Positions 48,427-52,633 of a stretch of DNA of 52,633 nt are shown piece by piece. Within the stretch, counting starts at the first letter, position 1. Each line of letters opens with the position of its first letter. The DNA comes from Streptomyces coryli. GTDB lineage: Bacteria > Actinomycetota > Actinomycetes > Streptomycetales > Streptomycetaceae. Location: assembly GCF_011044975.1 (NCBI RefSeq), contig NZ_JAAKZV010000025.1, forward strand, positions 1 to 52,633, read 5' to 3'. A program made the position numbers and the translations under genes. The notes under the pieces were generated by a model that was not told the origin of the DNA, did not search any database, and saw nothing but the letters and a program-made list of their open reading frames with translations.

Positions 48427-51408
48427 ACCTCCGCACCCCACATCAGCCCCGTCTTCGTCGGCCGCGCCGTCGAACTGGACGCGCTCGCCGCCGCGCTCGG
48501 GCGCGCCGCCGGCGGCGTCCCGCAGGCGATGCTGGTCGGCGGTGAGGCCGGGGTCGGCAAGAGCCGCCTGGTCGAGGAGTTCCTGCACGCCGCCGAGGCG
48601 GAGGGCGCCGTCGTCGCCGTGGGCGGCTGCGTGGAGGCCGGTGCGGAGGGCCTGCCCTTCGCTCCGCTCACCACCGCGCTGCGGTCGCTCCGGCGCACCC
48701 TCGGCTCGGCCATGGACGAGGCCGCCGCGGGGCGGGAGGGCGAGCTGGCCGGGCTGCTGCCCGAGCTCGGCGACCTCGGCGAGCGCATCGGCGAGGCCGG
48801 CGCCCGGCCCGAAGCGGCTGCCCGGGGGCGGCTGTTCGACCTCACCGCGCGGCTGCTGGAGCGGCTGGCCGCCGACCGCCCGCTGGTCCTGGTCGTCGAG
48901 GACCTGCACTGGGCCGACCGCTCCACCCGCGAGCTGCTCGCGTATCTGCTGCGCTCGCTGGGCGCGGCCCGGCTGCTCATCCTGGCCACGTACCGCACCG
49001 ACGACCTCGACCGCCGCCACCCGCTCCGCCCCGCCCTCGCCGAGCTCGACCGGCTGCGCAGCGTGCAGCGCGTCGAACTGCCCCGGCTCACCCGCGCCGA
49101 GGTGGCGGGGCAGATCGCCGGCATCCGCGGCGCCGAGCCGGACGCCGCGCTGCTCGACGCCGTGTTCAGCCGCGCCGACGGCAATGCCTTCTTCGTCGAG
49201 GAGCTCGCCCTCTCCGGCGGCGCCGCGCACGGCGGCCCGCTCAGCGACTCCCTCCGCGACCTGCTCCTGGTCCGTATCGAGGCGCTGCCCGAGGAGGTCC
49301 AGCGGGTGGTGCGGATCGCCGCGGGCGGCGGCTCCACCGTCGAGTACGAGCTGCTGGCCGCCGTCACCGGACTGCCCGAGGACGAGCTCATCGCCGCGCT
49401 GCGCGCCGCGGTCGACGCGGGCGTGCTGCAGCCGGCGGCGGACAGCGAGGCGTTCCGCTTCCGGCACGCGCTGCTGCGCGAGGCGGTCGCCGACGACCTG
49501 CTGCCCGGCGAGCGGCACCAGGTCGCCCGCCGGTACGCGGAGGCGCTGGTGGCGGCCCCCGGGCTCGTACGACCCGAGGAACGCGCCGCCCGGCTGGCCA
49601 GCTTCTGGCACCAGGCCCGCGACCCCGCCCGCGCCCTGCCCGCCACGCTGCAGGCCGCCGCCGACGCCCGCCGCCGGCATGCGTATGCCGAGCAACTGCA
49701 GCTCCTCGACCGCGCCGTGGAGCTGTGGGACGAGGCGCCCGAGGAGGCCCACGGTGGCCAGGACCTGATGGACCTGCTGGCCGACGTCGTGGTGGCCGCC
49801 CGGCTCACGTCCGAGCTGGAGCGCGCCCTCTCGCTCGCCAAGCAGGCCCTGCGGCTGCTCGACCGGCGCCCGCAGGACGCCGACACGTCGCTGCGCGCCG
49901 CCTGGTTCTGGACCGAGCGCTCGATCGGCGTGCAGCTGACCGCGCGCGGCGACGGCTGGGAGGAGCTGGCGAAGGCGGAGGCGCTGGTCCGCGGCCTGCC
50001 GCCGTCACCCGTGCACGCGTACGTCCTCTCCGAGGTCGCCACCTGGCAGGCGCTGCACACCCCGGGCCGCGAGGCGATGGAGACCGCCCAGCGCGCGGTC
50101 GACCTGGCCCGCCTGGTCGGCGACGAGCAGACCGAGCTGCATGTCCGCATCCCGCTCGGCTGGATGACGGCCGACACCGGCGACGTGGAGGGCGGCCTCG
50201 CCGAGATGTACGAGGTGCGCAGGCGCGCGGTGGCGCTCGGCACCCCGCTGGTGATCCAGCGGGCCTACATCAACCTGCCCGACTGCCTGGAGGGCCTCGG
50301 CCGGTCCGCGGAAGCGCTGGAGCGCGGCGAGGAGGCGGTCGAGCTGATGGGCCGCTACGGCCTCACCGAGCCGATGGCGATGGCGCTCTCCAACCAGGCC
50401 AACAGCCTGATCTCACTGGGGCGTTGGGCGGCGGCCGACGCCGCGGCCACGGAGGTGGGCCGCGCGGTCAACAGCCCCAAGCGCCTCGGCTCCGCCGCCC
50501 GCGCCCGCGCCGACCTGGCCATCCTCCGCGGCGACCGGGAAGCCGCCGCCGCGCAGCTCGCCGAGGCCCGCAAGCACCTCGACACCCACGACGTGCACCC
50601 CCAGTACTCCCTCCCGATCATCCGCGCCGACGTCACCATCGCGGCCGCCGGCGGCCACATCCTGGAGGTGCGGGCGCTGCTGGCGCGGGCGGCGGCGGAG
50701 GGCTTCCCGCTGGGCATGCAGCGGTACGCCTGGCCGCTGCTGTACGAAGCCGCGGCGGCCGAGGCCGACGCCCGGGTGCTGCCGGCGGCGCAGGCCGGGC
50801 GGGGCGCGGCGGTGACGCGAATCCGCGAGGCGATGCGCGGGCTGCCGCAGTTCGTGCCGGTATGGGCGGCGCAGGCGCTCGACACCGAGGCCGAACTGCT
50901 CACCGCCGACGGCTCGGACGCCGCGGCCGCCGAGCGCTGGGCGGAGGCGGTGGCGGCGTGGGAGCCGCTGGACTGGCCGTACCACCTGGCGCGGGCCCGC
51001 TTCCGCTACGGGCAGGCGCTGCTGGCGGCGCGGCCGGGGGAGCGCCCGGCGCCCGCGGCGCTGCTGCGGCAGGCGCACGAGACGGCCGCGGAGCTGGGCG
51101 CCGCCCCGCTGGCCGCCGAGATCGCGGCGCTGGCGGCGCGGGCGCGGGTGGCGCTGACGGACGGCGACCACGCGGCGGTGCCGCAGGACCCGGCGCAGGA
51201 GCTCGGCCTGACCTCCCGCGAGCGGGACGTGCTGCGCCTGGTGGCCACCGGCCGCTCCAACCGGCAGATCGCGGACGAGCTCTTCATCTCACCGAAGACG
51301 GCGAGCGTGCACGTCTCCAACATCCTGGCGAAACTGGGCGTCTCCAGCCGCGGCGAGGCCGCGGCGGCGGCGCACCGGCTGCGGCTTTTCGAGGACGGCC
51401 TCAGCTGA
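48424..51408 (+). CDS. LuxR-family regulator with large ATPase (LAL), copy 3
   Basis: LAL regulator of 994 residues from GTG 48424 (ATG 48412 would give MLDGVT). HISPVFVGR near residue 5, Walker [13 protein letters not shown], Walker [15 protein letters not shown], a long helical repeat region and the C-terminal LuxR helix-turn-helix ([38 protein letters not shown]). Its C-terminal tail (AAAAHRLRLFE) is closest to copy 1, and so is its upstream motif, which suggests copies 1 and 3 are the nearer relatives despite the order. It ends in the palindrome TCAGCTGA shared with the convergent dehydrogenase gene. Confidence 0.9.
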   Translation: MTSAPHISPVFVGRAVELDALAAALGRAAGGVPQAMLVGGEAGVGKSRLVEEFLHAAEAEGAVVAVGGCVEAGAEGLPFAPLTTALRSLRRTLGSAMDEAAAGREGELAGLLPELGDLGERIGEAGARPEAAARGRLFDLTARLLERLAADRPLVLVVEDLHWADRSTRELLAYLLRSLGAARLLILATYRTDDLDRRHPLRPALAELDRLRSVQRVELPRLTRAEVAGQIAGIRGAEPDAALLDAVFSRADGNAFFVEELALSGGAAHGGPLSDSLRDLLLVRIEALPEEVQRVVRIAAGGGSTVEYELLAAVTGLPEDELIAALRAAVDAGVLQPAADSEAFRFRHALLREAVADDLLPGERHQVARRYAEALVAAPGLVRPEERAARLASFWHQARDPARALPATLQAAADARRRHAYAEQLQLLDRAVELWDEAPEEAHGGQDLMDLLADVVVAARLTSELERALSLAKQALRLLDRRPQDADTSLRAAWFWTERSIGVQLTARGDGWEELAKAEALVRGLPPSPVHAYVLSEVATWQALHTPGREAMETAQRAVDLARLVGDEQTELHVRIPLGWMTADTGDVEGGLAEMYEVRRRAVALGTPLVIQRAYINLPDCLEGLGRSAEALERGEEAVELMGRYGLTEPMAMALSNQANSLISLGRWAAADAAATEVGRAVNSPKRLGSAARARADLAILRGDREAAAAQLAEARKHLDTHDVHPQYSLPIIRADVTIAAAGGHILEVRALLARAAAEGFPLGMQRYAWPLLYEAAAAEADARVLPAAQAGRGAAVTRIREAMRGLPQFVPVWAAQALDTEAELLTADGSDAAAAERWAEAVAAWEPLDWPYHLARARFRYGQALLAARPGERPAPAALLRQAHETAAELGAAPLAAEIAALAARARVALTDGDHAAVPQDPAQELGLTSRERDVLRLVATGRSNRQIADELFISPKTASVHVSNILAKLGVSSRGEAAAAAHRLRLFEDGLS
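51401..51408. other. Palindromic shared stop, TCAGCTGA, copy 2
   Basis: Same octamer as at 22637-22644. It encodes Ser-stop for LAL copy 3 on + and for the dehydrogenase on -, so both genes overlap by exactly 8 nt. Confidence 0.95.
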
Positions 51409-52546
51409 CCTTGAGCCGCAGGATGCGGTCGTCGCCGTCGCGCACGTCGCCCCGCCCGTCGGTGTTGCTGGTAGTGACGAGTAGATCGCCGTTTTCGAGG
51501 GCGACGACGGTACGCAGCCGCCCGTACTCACGCTCGAGGAAGGCCTGCGGCTCGGCGACGGCCTTCGTGCCGTCGAGCGGGACCCGCCAGAGCCGGGTGC
51601 CGCGCAGGCCCGCCATCCAGAGCGAGCCCTTGGAATACGCGAGGCCGCTGGGCGAGGCGTCGGCGGTGGACCACTGCTCCAGCGGGTTGGTGTAGCGCTT
51701 GTCCTCGCTCTTGCCCTCGACGACGGGCCAGCCGTAGTTCTTGCCCGGCTGGATGTGATTGAGCTCGTCCCAGGTGTCCTGCCCGAACTCCGAGGCCCAC
51801 AGCCGCTTTTCGCCGTCCCAGGCGAGGCCCTGGACGTTGCGGTGCCCGTACGAGTACACGACCGAGTCGGCCTTGGGGTTGCCCTTGGCGGGCTTGCCGT
51901 CCGGGGTCATCCGCAGGATCTTGCCGTTCGGCTTGTCCTTGTCCTGTGCCAGATCGGGGTGGTAGCGCTCGCCGGTGCCGACGTAGAGCATCCCGTCGGG
52001 CCCGAAGGCGATGCGCCCGCCGTTGTGGTTCTGGTCCTTCTCGAGCCCGCGGTAGACGACGTCGGGGGCGCGGAGCTGCTGCCCTGCGGGCTTGTCCTTG
52101 TCGTAGAGCATCCGCACGATGCGGTTGTCGGAGTCGGAGGTGAAGTACGCGTAGAGCTGGTTGTCATCCCCCATGGCCAGCCCGAGCAACCCGCCCTCAC
52201 CGCCGGCCTTCACCCCCGGCACCTCACCGACCTGGGTTTTCTTCCCGCCCTCTGCCGCCACGTGGGTGACGGTCCCCTCATCCCGCGAGGCGACGAGTAG
52301 ATCTCCCTCGGGCAGTACGACCATGCCCCACGGCGACTTGAGCCCTTCGGCGACGGTCTCGACAACCTCGACAGAGCCCTTGGCGGGCGGCGCGTCCCCC
52401 TGCCCGCCAGGCGCGGAGCTGTCGCTACGATCCGAGCTGCTCGGCTGCGTATCGGGCTCGTCGCCCTTCCCGTTCCCGTCCCCGGACGAGCATCCGGCGA
52501 GCAACAGGACGGCGGCGAGAGCGGCGGTGGCGGTGCGACGTGACAT
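51401..52546 (-). CDS. Lipoprotein glucose/sorbosone dehydrogenase-like (GSDH, PQQ-type) protein
   Basis: Exported protein of 381 residues. The signal peptide ends in the lipobox LLAGC (Cys near residue 19), followed by a Ser/Gly/Asp-rich linker (about 20-55) and a six-bladed propeller of the GSDH family (LKSPWGMVVLPEGDLLVASR, EGGLLGLAM, NHNGGRIAFGPDGMLYVGTG, YGHRNVQGLAWD, WPVVEG). The conserved His in NHNGG and the arginine in GHRNVQG are those used for PQQ and sugar in soluble glucose dehydrogenases; PQQ supply is unknown. ATG at 52546 has GGAGG 5 nt upstream. Convergent with LAL copy 3. Confidence 0.9.
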   Translation of the reverse strand: MSRRTATAALAAVLLLAGCSSGDGNGKGDEPDTQPSSSDRSDSSAPGGQGDAPPAKGSVEVVETVAEGLKSPWGMVVLPEGDLLVASRDEGTVTHVAAEGGKKTQVGEVPGVKAGGEGGLLGLAMGDDNQLYAYFTSDSDNRIVRMLYDKDKPAGQQLRAPDVVYRGLEKDQNHNGGRIAFGPDGMLYVGTGERYHPDLAQDKDKPNGKILRMTPDGKPAKGNPKADSVVYSYGHRNVQGLAWDGEKRLWASEFGQDTWDELNHIQPGKNYGWPVVEGKSEDKRYTNPLEQWSTADASPSGLAYSKGSLWMAGLRGTRLWRVPLDGTKAVAEPQAFLEREYGRLRTVVALENGDLLVTTSNTDGRGDVRDGDDRILRLKVS

Positions 52547-52633
52547 GTGTCCTCCGGACGGGGTGGCGGGGTTCACACGCGGCCAGCATATGTCTGCGGG
52601 TTGCGGTGTGCGTGGGCTGACCCACCCGCCCAC

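Noticed and set aside
45424-49752. Very long open frames on the - strand opposite the LAL genes (over 1300-1400 codons)
   Set aside because: They are shadows of high-GC coding DNA: low-complexity Arg/Gly/Ala/Ser-rich translations, no family motifs, and they run across the starts and stops of well-supported + strand genes.

Overview
The window is chromosomal DNA from a high-GC actinomycete, most probably Streptomyces or a close relative. The signs are the strong G/C bias at third codon positions, frequent GTG and TTG starts, -10 elements placed directly before start codons, LAL-type LuxR regulators, Tat-exported and lipoprotein enzymes, and a core gene order (sdaA, glyA, gcvH, gcvT ... mnmA ... 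ligA, GGDEF-EAL protein, gatC, gatA, gatB) that I remember from Streptomyces coelicolor around SCO5469 to SCO5501. That synteny is from memory and was not checked. I see no transposase, phage gene, CRISPR array, tRNA or rRNA.

Layout. 1-6.6 kb: three consecutive secreted cellulases on the + strand (GH48, GH12, GH6), each ending in an FN3 linker and a CBM3 domain; together they form a crystalline-cellulose set. 6.6-11.3 kb: a - strand operon headed by a tandem glycine riboswitch, gcvT-gcvH-glyA-sdaA, which can turn glycine into serine and then pyruvate. 11.5-14.1 kb: a P-loop ATPase/kinase-like protein, a small membrane protein and two SseB-like paralogues. 14.5-20.7 kb: a complete oligopeptide/dipeptide ABC importer (permease, lipoprotein, permease, two ATPases) with a strong hairpin after the binding-protein gene. 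20.8-25.5 kb: a TRIC/glycine-transporter-family membrane protein, a cysteine desulfurase, an unrecognised protein, a Tat-exported amidase and mnmA; the desulfurase and MnmA fit together in tRNA 2-thiouridylation. 25.5-30.7 kb: single genes (GH75 chitosanase, GyrI-like protein, DUF427, LOG-family protein, short-chain dehydrogenase, PQQ-propeller protein, short MetE-like protein). 30.7-39.0 kb: ligA, a membrane c-di-GMP enzyme with both GGDEF and EAL motifs, and gatC-gatA-(80-aa protein)-gatB. 39.1-52.6 kb: an MMPL exporter, an acidic membrane protein, three tandem giant LuxR/LAL ATPase regulators with a 53-residue basic protein between the first two, and a lipoprotein glucose/sorbosone dehydrogenase.

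The points most worth a second look are: (i) the triplet of LAL regulators, whose starts share ATGCT-N7-GTG and, for two of them, TTGTCGG 11 nt further upstream; (ii) two unrelated convergent gene pairs that end in the same 8-bp palindrome, TCAGCTGA, which encodes Ser-stop on both strands; (iii) a 45-nt near-perfect hairpin that contains the start codon of the glycine-transporter-family gene; (iv) a set of apparently leaderless genes with TAnnnT-N7-start; (v) the nearly identical FN3-CBM3 tails of two neighbouring cellulases; and (vi) the riboswitch-driven glycine-to-pyruvate operon lying close to two SseB-like genes. All domain calls come from reading the translated sequence; no database search was run.
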